Positions 23,343 through 35,452 are shown, counted from the stretch's first letter. The stretch: DNA of 64,000 nucleotides from Siphonodentalium dalli (GCA_032622095.1 CP136061.1:21702991-21766990), one strand, 5' to 3'. Notes: generated by a model from the sequence alone, not told the origin. Made by a program: numbers and translations.

Positions 23343-23781
23343 TTAACCTTACATGATGGGAGAACCGCTGGTGCAACATTAAAGTTCCACTGCCAGTGCA
23401 TTCTCTCCCATTGGGAGCCTCACATATATAAGAGAATGAACTGGCTTACAAAGTCAATGTAAATATAGTTAGGCCAATGTATTCTCTTATATATGCGAGG
23501 CGACATATGGGAGACTCACACATATAAGAGAATGCATTGGCACAGGGTTTTATATATAAGACAATGCATTGGCACAGGGTTTTATATATAAGACAATGCA
23601 TTGGCACAGGGTTTTATATATAAGACAATGCATTGGCACAGGGTTTTATATATAAGACAATGCATTGGCACAGGGTTTTATATATAAGACAATGCATTGG
23701 CACAGGGTTTTATATATAAGACAATGCATTGGCACAGGGTTTTCACAAAATTTCAGGAAGCTCCAGTCATGGAGAGGTTAA
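23343..23781. mobile_element. TTAA MITE with amplified hairpin arm
   Basis: TTAA at both ends and CATGATGGGAG/CTCCAGTCATGG termini. The right hairpin arm has expanded into six exact 32-bp periods (23541-23740) of TATATAAGACAATGCATTGG plus CACAGGGTTT. Its right TTAA is the left TTAA of the next element. Confidence 0.85.
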
Positions 23782-23858
23782 CCCTTTACCCAACAAACCG
23801 GCCAAAACCGGCCAAATAAAGCTTCAACAGCCTAAAATATCTTGGGTCTGTCTCAATA
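23778..23858. mobile_element. Left part of a split TTAA MITE
   Basis: TTAACCCTTTACCCAACA through GGGTCTGTCTCAATA, identical in layout to the tail of the copies at 1.9 and 2.5 kb in reverse. The rest of the element resumes at 27.58 kb after the inserted nest. Confidence 0.85.
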
Positions 23859-24980
23859 CAAGACAGTCAATGACTGTGGGGTCGCTCACCAGACTGCAAA
23901 GACTGATAAGACTGGGACTCTGGAGACCACAACAGTCAGAACTTTTCATAATCACTTTAAAAGAAGTAGATATCTAAAGAGATAAATCTAAAACAACAAA
24001 TTTGGAGTTATGTCCCTGGCCCCGCCCACATTTGACCCAGTGACCTGATTTGAACAAATCTGAACCCCAGTCACCCAAGGATCCTTCATACCAAATATGA
24101 ACCCATATAGCCTGATGGTATTTGAGAAGAAGTCACTTTAAGAATACTATGGAGGGAAAGAGTTATGGCCCTGGCTTCGCAACTATTTCAAGTAAACTCA
24201 TTTGAACAAATCTGAATGTGAGTCACCTAGGGAACATTCACACCAAATATGAAACCATTCGGTCTTATTGTTCTGAAGATGTTTAAAAGAATTACTATGG
24301 TGGGAAAGAGTTATGGCCCTGGCTTCGCAACTATTTGACCCAGTGACCGCATTTGAACAAATCTGAATGAGAATCACCTAGGGAACATCCACACCAAATA
24401 TGAACCCATTTGGTATTATGGTTCCAGAGGAGAAGATGTTCAAATAATTGTTGTCGGACGGATGGACGGACAGACGATAGACGGACGAGGAGTGATGACT
24501 ATAGCTCCGCCGGAGCACAGGTAGGGTGGCTGTTTGATAATTAAATCTCTTATCTCCGCCCCTATTTGAACAAACGTGAATCCCCATCTATGAGATCCAT
24601 TCATTTGGTAATTTCAGACATTAGATTTTAAGAGTTGAACTGAACTGATTTTCCTAAAATGACCCCAAATCTGAAAAAATCTAAACCCAGTCACCGAAGG
24701 ACCATCCATACCAAACATAATCTAAATAGTCCAGATGGTTCTTGAGAAGAAATTGTTTTAAGAATTACTATGGAAGGAAAGAGTTATGGCCCTGACTTCT
24801 CACATATTTGACCTGATGAACTCATTTGAACAAATCTGAATGTGAGTCACCTGGGGAACATCCACACCTAAATATATAAACCCATTTGGTCTTTAATATG
24901 TATCTGGAGAAGAAAACAATTGATGGACGGATAGAGACATAATGACAGATGGATGGATGGGAGAACAGTCTGACATAGAG

Positions 24981-26053
24981 ACTGACAAATTCAAACCAAT
25001 ATACCCCCCAAGTTTTCTTTGCAAAATCAGGGTATAATGAGTTCAACTGGATACTGGTGGTTAAGAACATAATATTCTAACAGACAAGCGTGAACATAGT
25101 GTCTGACATTTGCAGAATGAGGTCCCCAAAGGGTGAATTTAATGACACAATCCTGCAATGCGGGCTAGCATCACCAAATTCACCCTCTGGGGACCTCATT
25201 CTGTGTATGCCTCAACTGCTATGGGAGACATAGCATTAGATTGAAGTTCTCCAGTTAATGTTGGTGATGTGCACCCATTGGGCACCTCAATTATGCATTT
25301 TATATTCACAAATTAGGGGATATAGAAACTAAACAGAAGGGCTAAAGTAAGTAAAAATGTCAATTTAAGTGCCTATATACTTCCCAGAAGATGAGGCCTA
25401 AGCAGAATGAGGACCCTGGCTGGTGTATTTGGTGATGCTAGACTGCTGTGCAGGGTAGCATAACTAAATTCACCCTCTGGGGACCTCATTCTGCAAATGC
25501 CAGATAGAAGACAAATTTAATCCAATATATACCCCCCCCCCCCCCCATTTTTCTTTGAATATTAGTCGTATGATTTCATCTGGATAAGTGGTGATTAAAA
25601 CAATAATATGAAATGGCCAAACCTGAATTTAGTATGTCTGACATTTGCAGAATTAGGTCCCCAAAAATGTGGATTTAATGACAATATTCTGTAAGGCAGG
25701 CTAGCATCACCAAATTCATCCTCAATCTGATTAGGCCTCAATGGCCAATAAAACCAAGGAACAGATTGAAGTCCTACAGTTGAAGTTGGTGATACACACC
25801 CATTGAGCACCTCAATTATGCATTTTATCTTCTGCAAATTAGGGGGACATTGAAACTGAACAGGTGGAAAAAGTGACTAAATCAAACTGTCAATTTGATA
25901 CTTAGGATACTTCCAAGAAGATGAGGACTAAGCAGAATTAGGTCCCTGGCAGGTGTATTTGGTGATGCTAGCATGCTGTATGGAATAGCAACACTAAATT
26001 CACCATCTGGGGACCTCACTATGTAAATGTCAGACACACTATTTCCAGACTTG
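24981..26053. repeat. Tandem duplication of a composite MITE with its flank
   Basis: Two units of about 530 bp, each starting near an ATACCCCCC tract and GGGTATAATG-like end and followed by a composite CAAGCCTTG element (starts at 25085 and 25618). Because the flank is copied too, this is segmental duplication. Confidence 0.7.
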
Positions 26054-26375
26054 AAGAAATCAAAGCCATTCACAGTATCATTGAATGTCAGTCATTAAAT
26101 TGCTACAGATATGTTTAGATTAGAATAATACATGTCATCTGGCCAGTTTATATAATTAACATATATGGCAAATTTTGTATTAAATTGAGAGGTGATATGG
26201 CTTGGAAGGGATGTTGGTTGATGGCAGGGTTGGCCCTGGGCCATATGGGAGGGGGTGGGTGGGGGAGGGTGGAATGTTTCCATAATTTCATTAAAGAGTA
26301 AAGTTTCATAACTCTGCAGATGTTATATATAATGGTGTCACTTTTTTTCAAATTTAAAAAAAAGTTTTAAAACAA

Positions 26376-26519
26376 ATTGTCCCAGAAGATGAGGCCTAAG
26401 CAGAATAAGGTAATTGAGGTGTATTTGGTGATGCTAGCCTGTTGTATGGGGTAGCAACACTAAATTCACCATCTGGGGACTTCATTCTGCAAATGTCAGA
26501 CACACTATGTCCAGGCTTG
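26376..26519. mobile_element. Right-half fragment, CAAGCCTTG family
   Basis: Only the right hairpin and terminal CCAGGCTTG remain, with AAGATGAGGCCTAAGCAGAA of the core at its left. Confidence 0.75.
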
Positions 26520-27578
26520 GAGAAATGAACAATGGACTATTCCTTGTAGACTCTGGTAGTTGTTTAGCTAATGTCATGTCTTGTAATGACAGATGATAAA
26601 CTGGTCTGAAGCAAGCAGTATTCAGCAAGAGGATCGGGTGACCACACTATGATAAATTGGCTTTTTCAATAATACAGGCTAGAGTGTCCTCTTAAAAATT
26701 AATAGTGCATAGCAAAGGGGTGTGAATTATAAAGGGCCATAACTCTGTTAAAATATATCGGATCAAACCCATATTTTAACTTGATCTGTATATAAGCGTC
26801 AAAAATTCATATACCAAATTTGGTGTTGATCAGATGAAAAATGTTTGAGTAATCCTGTCTTGGATGAATTCTATATCAAAACAAGAGTGGAAGGGGTTAA
26901 ATAAACAATACCAAAATCCATACAGATGAAGAACATGCTAAGAAAAATCTAGGTAAGAAATATGAGGCTGTGATGTGTCCTAAACAAAAATTAAAGGTCA
27001 AAATGCAAAAATTAAATTTTTTGTTTTTAAAGTTATGTCCCTGGCTCTGCCCCTATTTGACCCAGTGACCCCATTTGAACAAATCTGAACCCCAGTCACC
27101 CAAGGTATATCTGTACCAAATATAAGCTAAATCGGCCAAATATTTTTTTAGAAGAAGTCATTGTAATAATCACTATGAGTTATGGCCCTGGTTTCTCAAC
27201 TAATTGACCGGGTGACCTCATTTGAACAAATCTGAACACCAGTCACCCAAGGACTCTCCATACCAAATATTAGCTAAATTGGCCCAATGGTTATGGACAA
27301 GAAGTTGTTGTAAGAATTACTATGGAGGAATAGAGTTATGGCCCTTGTTTCGCAACTATTTGACCCAGTGACCTCATTTGAACAAATCTGAATGTGATTC
27401 ACCTAGGGAACATCCACACCAAATATGAACACGTTAAGTCTAACGGTTCGGGACGAGAAGATGATTGTTGACGGACGGATGGACGGACGGACGGACGGTC
27501 AGACGGACGGACGGACGGACGACGGACGAGGAGTGATGACTATAGCTCCACCGGAGACTTCGTCTCAGGTGAGCTAAA

Positions 27579-27870
27579 AACCATACAAATATGGATATCA
27601 TTGGAACCGGCTCATTGACCACATTGTGATAGTTATAGTTATGCCCTGTGCCAATGCATTCTCTTATATATGCGAGTCGACCATAGGTCGCCTCGCATAT
27701 ATAAGAGAATGCATTGGCCTAAAATTTTATCTTACATTCTTTAACAATTTTATAATTTTTAATGTGTTAAGCCAATGCATTCTCTTATATATGCGAGGCG
27801 ACCTATGGTCGACTCGCATATATAAGAGAATGCATTGGCACAGGGCCGTTCTGTTGGGTAAAGGGTTGAA
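27579..27870. mobile_element. Right part of the split TTAA MITE
   Basis: Continues AACCATACAAATATGGATAT exactly where the left part stops, with both hairpins and terminus CTGTTGGGTAAAGGGTT. The final TTAA is changed to TTGA. Confidence 0.85.
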
Positions 27871-28203
27871 TATTAAATCACCAAAATAATATCAATGAAA
27901 CTTTGTTAGACACATGATGAGACTAATTTCTGATTGCAGCTATTCCAAGTCACCAGTCAGTCCACTCAGTTATAGTTCATAGCATGGCACAGACTTAAAA
28001 CTTAAAAGTATAAATGTATGCTACTTGTTTCTCTTATATAGTACTGTTTCTATTAGAGACAAACAAAAATTCTCAGAACAGTACTTTATAATACACATGT
28101 ATCCAGAGCAGTATCTTTCTTCTCCGATATGAAAACATATTCTGAACTCATATACAGGAATTGGATTGGAAGTTCATTATCACCCAGCTGCATCACACAT
28201 AAC
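27871..28203. other. No recognisable feature
   Basis: Nothing supported. Confidence 0.35.
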
Positions 28204-28965
28204 CAAGCCTTGAAACATTGTGTCTGTCAATTGCAGAATGAGGTCCCCAGAGGGTGAATTTAGTGACCTTACCCCACACAGCAGACCAGCATCACCAAAT
28301 CCCCCCTCTAGGGATCTCATTCTGCTTAAGCCACATCTCTGGGAAGTATCTACATGTATATAATAGTCTCAAATTAACATTGTATGTAGTCACTTTTTCC
28401 CTTCTGTTCAGTTTCTATATCCACTAATTTGTAGAAGATAAAATGCATAATCGAGGTGACTGATGGGTGAACATCACCAACTACAACTGGGGAAATTCAA
28501 TCTGATCCTAGGTCTCCCATAGCCAATGAGACTTCAGCCAGGGTTTCCTCTAGGGCAGCACATGCTCCATAAAATAGAGTTTAATGGACCCAGTTTCGAT
28601 TGTTAGACCTATAGATATAACCATCTGACAGTTCTGTTGAAGCATATAAAACAATACTTGCAGAAATAACGAGTATATTCAGGGGATATATCGATCTTAA
28701 ACTTCAGTACTCAAAGTTACATAACATAGTTCATTTCTAAACATGAATTCATAGAAAGATATATCATTTAAACCCAACCCACCCCGCTATGTTCGAGGAG
28801 TGATAACTCTATATTTTTGTCAATCGAATGACTTTGGGATTTTTTAAATGGAGGTGAAGAGCGAAACGCACATCAGCAGAATGAGGTTCCCAGAGGGTGA
28901 ATTTGGTAAATTAACCCTTGGGGGACCTCATTCTGCAAATGACAGACACAATATTTCAAGGCTTG
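28204..28965. mobile_element. Composite CAAGCCTTG element enlarged by insertion
   Basis: Ends CAAGCCTTGAAACA and complement of the family terminus. The core matches the others up to about 28535 and is then interrupted by about 330 bp before the right hairpin, which is shortened. Confidence 0.7.
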
Positions 28966-29103
28966 ATAGTGTTCATGTATTGAAATGTATCTTAGTTGAT
29001 TGTAAGTGATAAATAGTGATCAAATAACACATGCCAAACTGTTATTTGCGACATTGTGGATAACATTCAGTTGGTTAACTGAAAACCTAATGAGGCATAT
29101 TTA

Positions 29104-30264
29104 ACAAGAGGTGGCATCAGAGATGCTGTGTCTCGTTTTCGGTGGCTTGCCGCCGGTGGCTACCGCCAATTGGTGTGCATCAGTATCGGTAGACTAATTA
29201 ATAGGTAAAATCGGTTAATATTTGTTCAAGTTATCGCGCTAACGAGCTCAAAATTCGTGAAAAATGACTAATTAAGGGCCATAACTCTATCAAATTTTAT
29301 CGGACCAGGCCGGTTTTCAAACTCGTCCGAGATATTCTTGGGAGACACATATATCCCAAAGTTCAATCGAATCAGATAAAGTTTGTTGAAGTTATCGCGC
29401 TAACGAGCTGAAAATTCGTGGAAAAATGACTAATTAAGGGCCATAACTCTATCAAATTTTATCGGACCAGGCCGGTTTTCGAACTCGTCCGAGATATTCT
29501 TGGGAGACACCTATATCCCAAATTTCAATCGAATCAGATAACGTTTGTTGAAGTTATCGCGCATAGAGCTGAAAATTCGTGAAAAATGACTAATTAAGGG
29601 CCATAACTCTATCAAATTTTATCAGACCAGGCCGGTTTTCGAACTCGTCCGAGATATTCTTGGGAGACACCTATATCCCAAATTTCAATCGAATCAGATA
29701 ACGTTTGTTGAAGTTATCGCGCTAACGAGCTCAAAATTCATGAAAAATGACTAATTACTTAAGGGCCATAACTCTATCAAATTTTATCGGACCAGGCCGG
29801 TTTTCGAACTCGTCCGAGATATTCTTGGGAGACACCTATATCCCAAATTTCAATCGAATCAGATAACGTTTGTTGAAGTTATCGCGCTAACGAGCTGAAA
29901 ATTCGTGAAAAATGACTAATTAAGGGCCATAACTATATCAAATTTTATCGGACCAGGCCGGTTTTCGAACTCGTCCGAGATATTCTTGGGAGACACCTAT
30001 ATCCCAAATTTCAATCGAATCAGATAACGTTTGTTGAAGTTATCGCGCTAACGAGCCTAAAATCAGTGAAAAATGGCAAAGGGCCATAACTCTGTAATAA
30101 ATGTGGGGACGAACCCGATTTTTTGTCTGCAGCTTACGTGCATGGATATGTACTCACACACCAAAAAAAAATAAACGGTTGAGTTATAAGCAAAACACGC
30201 CGCCCGTCCGCCGCCTGCCGTCCCTCATCAAACTATAAGTCGAGTTTTGGAAAAAAACTCGACT
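29104..30264. mobile_element. Helitron-like tandem-core element next to exon 2
   Basis: Starts ACAAGAGGTGGCATCAGAGA, with five units of about 155 bp (AAGGGCCATAACTCTATCAA ... GACCAGGCCGGTTTTCGAAC). It ends in hairpin GTCGAGTTTT/AAAAACTCGAC followed by TAATA. The units are highly similar, implying recent amplification. No coding capacity. Confidence 0.65.
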
Positions 30265-30295
30265 AATAAAGTAGATGCTTGACACTAATACTGAC

Positions 30296-30365
30296 CTGCT
30301 ATTTCATTGTTCCATGTGTCTGCATCATCATATATAAATTCCAAGTCTGGAGTATCACAGAAACT
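30296..30365 (-). CDS. STRIP1/2: STRIP coding exon 2
   Basis: Encodes SFCDTPDLEFIYDDADTWNN and then EIA, matching SESPDLEFEYADTDKWAAEL of human STRIP1 at the start of the N1221-type domain. The acceptor is TTGCAG and the donor GCAG/GTCAGT. It begins in phase 0 and leaves one base (G) that joins AG of the next exon to give Glu. A Helitron-like element ends about 31 bases beyond the donor. Confidence 0.93.
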
Positions 30366-30555
30366 CTGCAAGTAGAAATATTTCATTTTGACACTCAAAT
30401 TATTGATTTGCAACTGGAAACTTGAAACCATAATTAAAGGTTGTTTGGCTTCAGCAATTCACTATGGCAACACTTTGCCGTGGCCCAGTTTGCTGCAGCA
30501 AATGGCATTGCTGATTGCCATAGCAATTATGAGGGTGACCGACTGACCCATTTTT

Positions 30556-30829
30556 GTCAATGAAACTATAGCTCAAATTGGAGGGTGGATAATTTCATGT
30601 GTTACAGTCGTCAATAGAGTGATTAGGAATGCGGAAAGTTGAAATGTCTGAGTAATACTAGATGCCAACTTGTAGAGATAAATACATATAGTAAAATCCA
30701 AGATGACCGCTGGCGGCCATGTTTACCAATGAAATTCCAAATTATTTGATAGTTCCCATCTAGTGGTCACCCTGAAGATCAATAAGAAGTTTGGTGACAA
30801 TCAGATGAGGGATGTGGTCTGTAGGGTGT
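30556..30829. mobile_element. 5' end of an AAGATGGC-family Helitron-like element
   Basis: GTCAATGAAACTATAGCTCA matches the 5' end of the element at 32.84 kb and is followed by one core unit. It is interrupted by the next TIR element and resumes at 31812 (CCAAAGGATTTAGTA). Confidence 0.6.
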
Positions 30830-31811
30830 CAGGGCCTGACCCAGCCCGTTTTCGACTCCCGTATGCCGGGTTTGGGGACATTGAGTTTGGGCGCCAAACA
30901 AATTGAAGGCAAATTTTTTTTTTTTTTTTTTATAAAATTCAGGTCCCAATTCATATTATAACAAGATACACAGCATTTATGTATTTATATATATTGACAC
31001 AAGACATTTAAGTTTACAAAAAGATTTAAGTTTAACAGTTTGAATCATACTGTAAAGTATGTTTGGTTCTATCTAGCTTTCATCTGTGAAAACTTCAAAT
31101 AGTTCAGGTTTGTTACCATTCAGCCTTCAGACTTTAGTATTTCAATCAAATTAAAGCGAAATTACACAATACAGTATAGGAACAGTGACATTTTTGATCA
31201 AATCAACCTGGTTATCAGGTGGGATCTCATAATACCAAATGAATAATTAACGTAGAGATTAGTTCTAATTACTAGGGCCCTAACATATACTGGTATATCA
31301 ATTAGAAACAAATAGAACAACACAACATAATTTTGAGAGTGTTTAACTACAAACCTAGAAATAAGAAATAATGAAAAATGTTGCAGGACTATTCATTCTA
31401 TCTTTTTCATCTCAGTCATACAATGGGGCATATTATACATTATTAGATTATATTATGCATTATTATGATAATATATTAATCTGTTATCATTATGTGTGAT
31501 TGTTTAATTCTGTTAAAAACAATGTTATCTTGTAAGTTGAAATAAATATGTTGGTTCATTGTGTCTTTTCTTTTGTGTATAAATATAAATTGACATCATG
31601 TATTAAATGAATTTTGTTTTCTAGCTTAAGTGACTCTGGTCATATTAATAGCTATTGAAAGTATAAAATTCTCTTTGGTTAAAAAATGAAAATCACCCTT
31701 CAGATATGCCCAAGATCACTCTCATACTCTCACCGGCTCCTGCCTTCGGCTGTTGGCGATGACCTTTGGTCATCGGGAGGTGTCCCCAAATAAAACCTGG
31801 ATCAGGCCCTG
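30830..31811. mobile_element. TIR element, CAGGGCCTGACCCAG ends, about 980 bp
   Basis: Left CAGGGCCTGACCCAG and right CTGGATCAGGCCCTG are inverted copies, with TTTGGGGACA also repeated inside both ends. It interrupts a repeat unit whose two halves are visible on either side. The TSD is too degenerate to read; hAT-like by size and termini. Confidence 0.65.
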
Positions 31812-32091
31812 GGAGTACCAAAGGATTTAGTATAAGTCGCACGGGACTTCATTTTGTTTGTACGAAAAGTTGTTGTATTTGCATTTCACTTTTATGTTTT
31901 GATTTTGGTATGGGGAAAATATTTGTAGTCGGAAAAAAGTTTAGGGTTCGCATCGAGAAATAGGGTCGGTCAGGTAACCGGAAACACACCATTTTTTTTG
32001 CCTCAGCCTGGACATCATTGACGGCATGGCGAACTAGGGGCAGCACATCCATAGGTTGCTTTCGCTGAACCCTTTTTGGCTTGGGATCTCG
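31812..32091 (-). other. Unassigned open frame next to a MITE
   Basis: Minus-strand frame containing MWRDPKPKRVQRKQPMDVLP then LVRHAVNDVQAEAKK. The frame extends into the MITE on its 5' side and into repeat sequence on its 3' side. I do not recognise it. Removing the MITE would join it to RRFPSLRECQLKG upstream, so it may be a fragment of an old transposon protein. Confidence 0.25.
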
Positions 32092-32387
32092 CCACATTTT
32101 GGTGTGTTGGGCACCCAGCTTTATGAAATGGTGTTTTGGGTACCCGCTTGATCTTTGCTGCATATACAGCACACATTTGACAACAAAATACTTCATGTAA
32201 TGACATGGCGCATGTGTAGTCATTTTGAAAACTGTTATTCCTGCCTCACAATCGCTTTTTATCAGCGACAGAACCGAAGAAATGTGATAATTTCTATAGC
32301 ATAAACCTGCAAAGGTCAAGCTGGGTACCCAAAACTCCATTTTGTAAAGCTGGCCCTTAGCTGGGTACCCAACACACCAAAATGTGG
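32092..32387. mobile_element. TIR MITE, CCACATTTTGGTGTGTTGGG ends
   Basis: Terminal inverted repeats of 29 bp with one mismatch (CCACATTTTGGTGTGTTGGG...), extended by a second inverted block (AATGGTGTTTTGGGTACCC) for arms of about 60 bp. No TSD apparent. Confidence 0.8.
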
Positions 32388-32504
32388 CCCCTTCAGCTGA
32401 CACTCTCTCAATGATGGAAATCTCCGAGGGAACCCCAAGGTCATTTCTAATTTTAAACTATTTTGGAGTGGAACTTGAAACTGTTTGTTAAATATAATAA
32501 TTAA

Positions 32505-32837
32505 TAATATTAAATCTATATACTATAGAAATACCAGTTGGGCAAGTAAACATTTTGTGATCTGGATTGTCATTGGCAGATCAACCGAACGAAATTAGAC
32601 AGTACGAATGTTCATGCCATACTGATACACACATTCACCCATTCTGAGTTTATATAATCATATTCCGTATTTTTTTCTTAAAATGCTGGTGTATTCAGAT
32701 TGTTACTATCTTTCCCCACTTACCAGAAAATGACTGTTAGTTACTCAAATATTCATTCAGGTCTAAGTGGTCGGGATTCCTCAGCATTTTTGAGAAAACC
32801 ACCCAATCACGAATAGCCAACCAGTGATAATCTGAAT
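32505..32837. repeat. Left half of a duplicated segment (paralogue at 39.34 kb)
   Basis: About 330 bp similar to 39341-39672 (GTGATCTGGATTGTCATTGG, CCAACCAGTGATAAT). The match resumes at 35453 after the Helitron-like insertion. Confidence 0.85.
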
Positions 32838-35452
32838 GAAAGTGTCAATGACACTGTAGCTCAACTTGGAAAGGGAATAATTTAATGTATTACAGTCAAT
32901 GGAGCCATTAGGAATGTGGAAAGTTGAATATCTAATACATGTTTATAGACATGAAGAGAAAAGTAAAATCCAAGATGGCTGCTGGCGGCCTTGTTTTCGG
33001 CCGAATGACCCCAAAATGAGTCGTTCCCATCTACATGTCATCGTTAACATCCATGACAAATTTTATGACAATCAGACTAAAGGTACGACCTGTAGCCCAT
33101 GCTAAAGAATTTAGTCATACAAAGAGTAAAATCCAAGATGGCTGCTGGCGGCCATGTTTTTTGGCCGAATGATCCCACAATGACTTGTTCCCATCAACAT
33201 GTCATTATTAACATTCATGACAAATTTTATGATGATCAGACTAAAGGTATGACATGTAGCCCGTGCTAAAGAATTTAGTCATACAAAGAGTAAAATCCAA
33301 GATGGCTGCTGGCGGCCATGTTTTCTGCCGATTGACCCCAAAATGAGTCGTTCCCATCTACATGTCATCGTTAACATCCATGACAAATTTTATGATGATC
33401 AGACTAAAGGTACGACCTGTAGCCCATGCTAAAGAATTTAGTCATACAAAGAGTAAAATCCAAGATGGCTGCTGGCGGCCATGTTTTTGGGCCGAATGAC
33501 CCCAAAATTACTCGTTCCCATCTACATGTCAATATTATCATCCATGACAAATTTCATGATCATCAGACAAACAGTACGACCTGTGGCCCGTGCTAATGGA
33601 TTAAATTTTTTAATCCAAGATGGCCACTGGCGGCCATGTTTTTTGTCCGAATGACCCCAAAATAACTCGTTCCCATCTACATTCCAATTTCAACAACCAT
33701 GAGAAATTTTATGATGATCAGACTAAAGGTACGACCTGTAGCCCGTACTAAAGGATTTAGTCATACAAAGAGTAAAATCCAAGATGGCTGCTGGCGGCCA
33801 TGTATTTTGGCCGAATGACCCCAAAATGACTAGTTCCCATCTACATGTCATTGTTAACATCCATGACACATTTCATGATGATCAGACTAAAGGTACGACC
33901 TGCAGCCCGTGCTAAAGGATTTAGTCATACAAAGAGTAAAATCCAAGATGGCTGCTGGCGGCCATGTTTTTTGGCCGAATGACCCCAAAATTACTCGTTC
34001 CCATCTACATGTCATTGTTAACATCCATGACACATTTTATGATGATCAGACTAAAGGTACGACCTGCAGCCCGTGCTAAAGAATTTAGTCATACAAAGAG
34101 TAATATCCAAGATGGCTGCTGGCGGCCATGTTTATTGGCCGAATGACCCCAAAATTACTCGTTCCCATCTACATGTCAATATTATCATCCATGACAAATT
34201 TCATGGTGATCAGACGAACAGTACGACCTGTGGCCCGTGCTAATGGATTAAATTTTGAAATCCAAGATGGCTGCTGGCGGCCATGTTTTTTGTCCGAATG
34301 ACCCCAAAATGACTCGTTCCCATCTACATTCCAATTTCAACAGCCATGACAAATTTTATGATGATCAGACTAAAGGTACGACCTGTAGCCCGTGCTAAAG
34401 GATTTAGTCATACAAAGAGTAAAATACAAGATGGCTGCTGGCGGCCATGTTTTTTGGCCGAATGACCCCAAAATGACTCGTTCCCATCTACATGTCATTA
34501 TTAACATTCTTGACAAAATTTATGATGATCAGACTAAAAGTAGGACCTGTAGGCTGTGCTAAAGGATTTAGTCATACAAAGAGTAAAATCCAAGATGGCT
34601 GCTGGCGGCCATGTTTATTGGCCGAATGACCTCAAAATTACTCGTTCCCATCTACATGTCAATATTATCATCCATGACAAATTTCATGGTGATCAGACGA
34701 ACAGTACGACCTGTGGCCCGTGCTAATGGATTAAATTTTGAAATCCAAGATGGCTGCTGGCGGCCATGTTTTTTGTCCGAATGACCCCAAAATGACTCGT
34801 TCCCATCTACATTCCAATTTCAACAGCCATGACAAATTTTATGATGATCAGAATAAAGGTACGACCTGTAGCCCGTGCTAAAGGATTTAGTCATACAAAG
34901 AGTAAAATACAAGATGGCTGCTGGCGGCCATGTTTTTTGGCCGAATGACCCCAAAATGACTCGTTCCCATCTACATGTCATTATTAACATTCTTGACAAA
35001 ATTTATGATGATCAGACTAAAAGTACGACCTGTAGCCCGTGCTAAAGAATTTAGTCATACAAAGAGTAAAATCCAAGATGGCTGCTGGCGGCCATGTTTT
35101 TGGGCTGAATGACCCCAAAATTACTCGTTCCCATCTACATGTCAATATTAACATCCATGACAAATTTCATGAAGATCAGACAAACAGTACGGCCTGTAGC
35201 CCGTGCTAATGGATTGAATTTTGAAATCCAATATGGCCACTGGCGGCCATGTTTTTTTTCCGAATGACCCCAAAATTAATTATTCTGGTCTAAATGTTGA
35301 TGTCAACAGCTATGACAAATTTCATAATGATCCGACGAAAGGTACGACCTGTAGCCTGCATTGTTGACGCCTTACGTACACACGTACACACAGACGACGG
35401 ACGACAAAGCCATGGCAATAGCTCAAACTTTACAAAGTAAAGTTGAGCTAAT
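32838..35452. mobile_element. Helitron-like element with 15-unit tandem core
   Basis: Fifteen units of about 163 bp built around CAAGATGGCTGCTGGCGGCC and GACTAAAGGTACGACCTGTA. Between 34.1 and 35.1 kb units recur every three (about 483 bp), a higher-order organisation. The 5' TAGCTCAACTT pairs with the 3' AAGTTGAGCTA, and a CAAACTTTACAAAGTAAAGT hairpin precedes the end CTAAT. The undisturbed paralogous site at 39.67 kb shows insertion without a duplication beyond AAT. Confidence 0.78.

Larger units (their letters stand above)
23859..27578. mobile_element. 3.7-kb nest headed by a Helitron-like element
   Basis: Starts CAAGACAGTCAATGACTGTG with GTCGCTCACCAG and ends GGTGAGCTAA after an ACGG microsatellite and an imperfect hairpin. 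The 5' GCTCACC complements the 3' GGTGAGC. The core units read TTTGACCCAGTGACCTCATT and GAACAAATCTGAACCCCAGT. Nested inside are another tandem-core element ending near 25033, two duplicated CAAGCCTTG composites and a partial one. Confidence 0.6.

Noticed and set aside
31849-32403. 184-residue minus-strand open frame as a gene
   Set aside because: About half is a TIR MITE and the rest is repeat-derived; kept only as an unassigned fragment.
32899-35400. CRISPR-like regular repeats
   Set aside because: Units are 163 bp and contiguous without unique spacers; this is a eukaryotic tandem core of a Helitron-like element.
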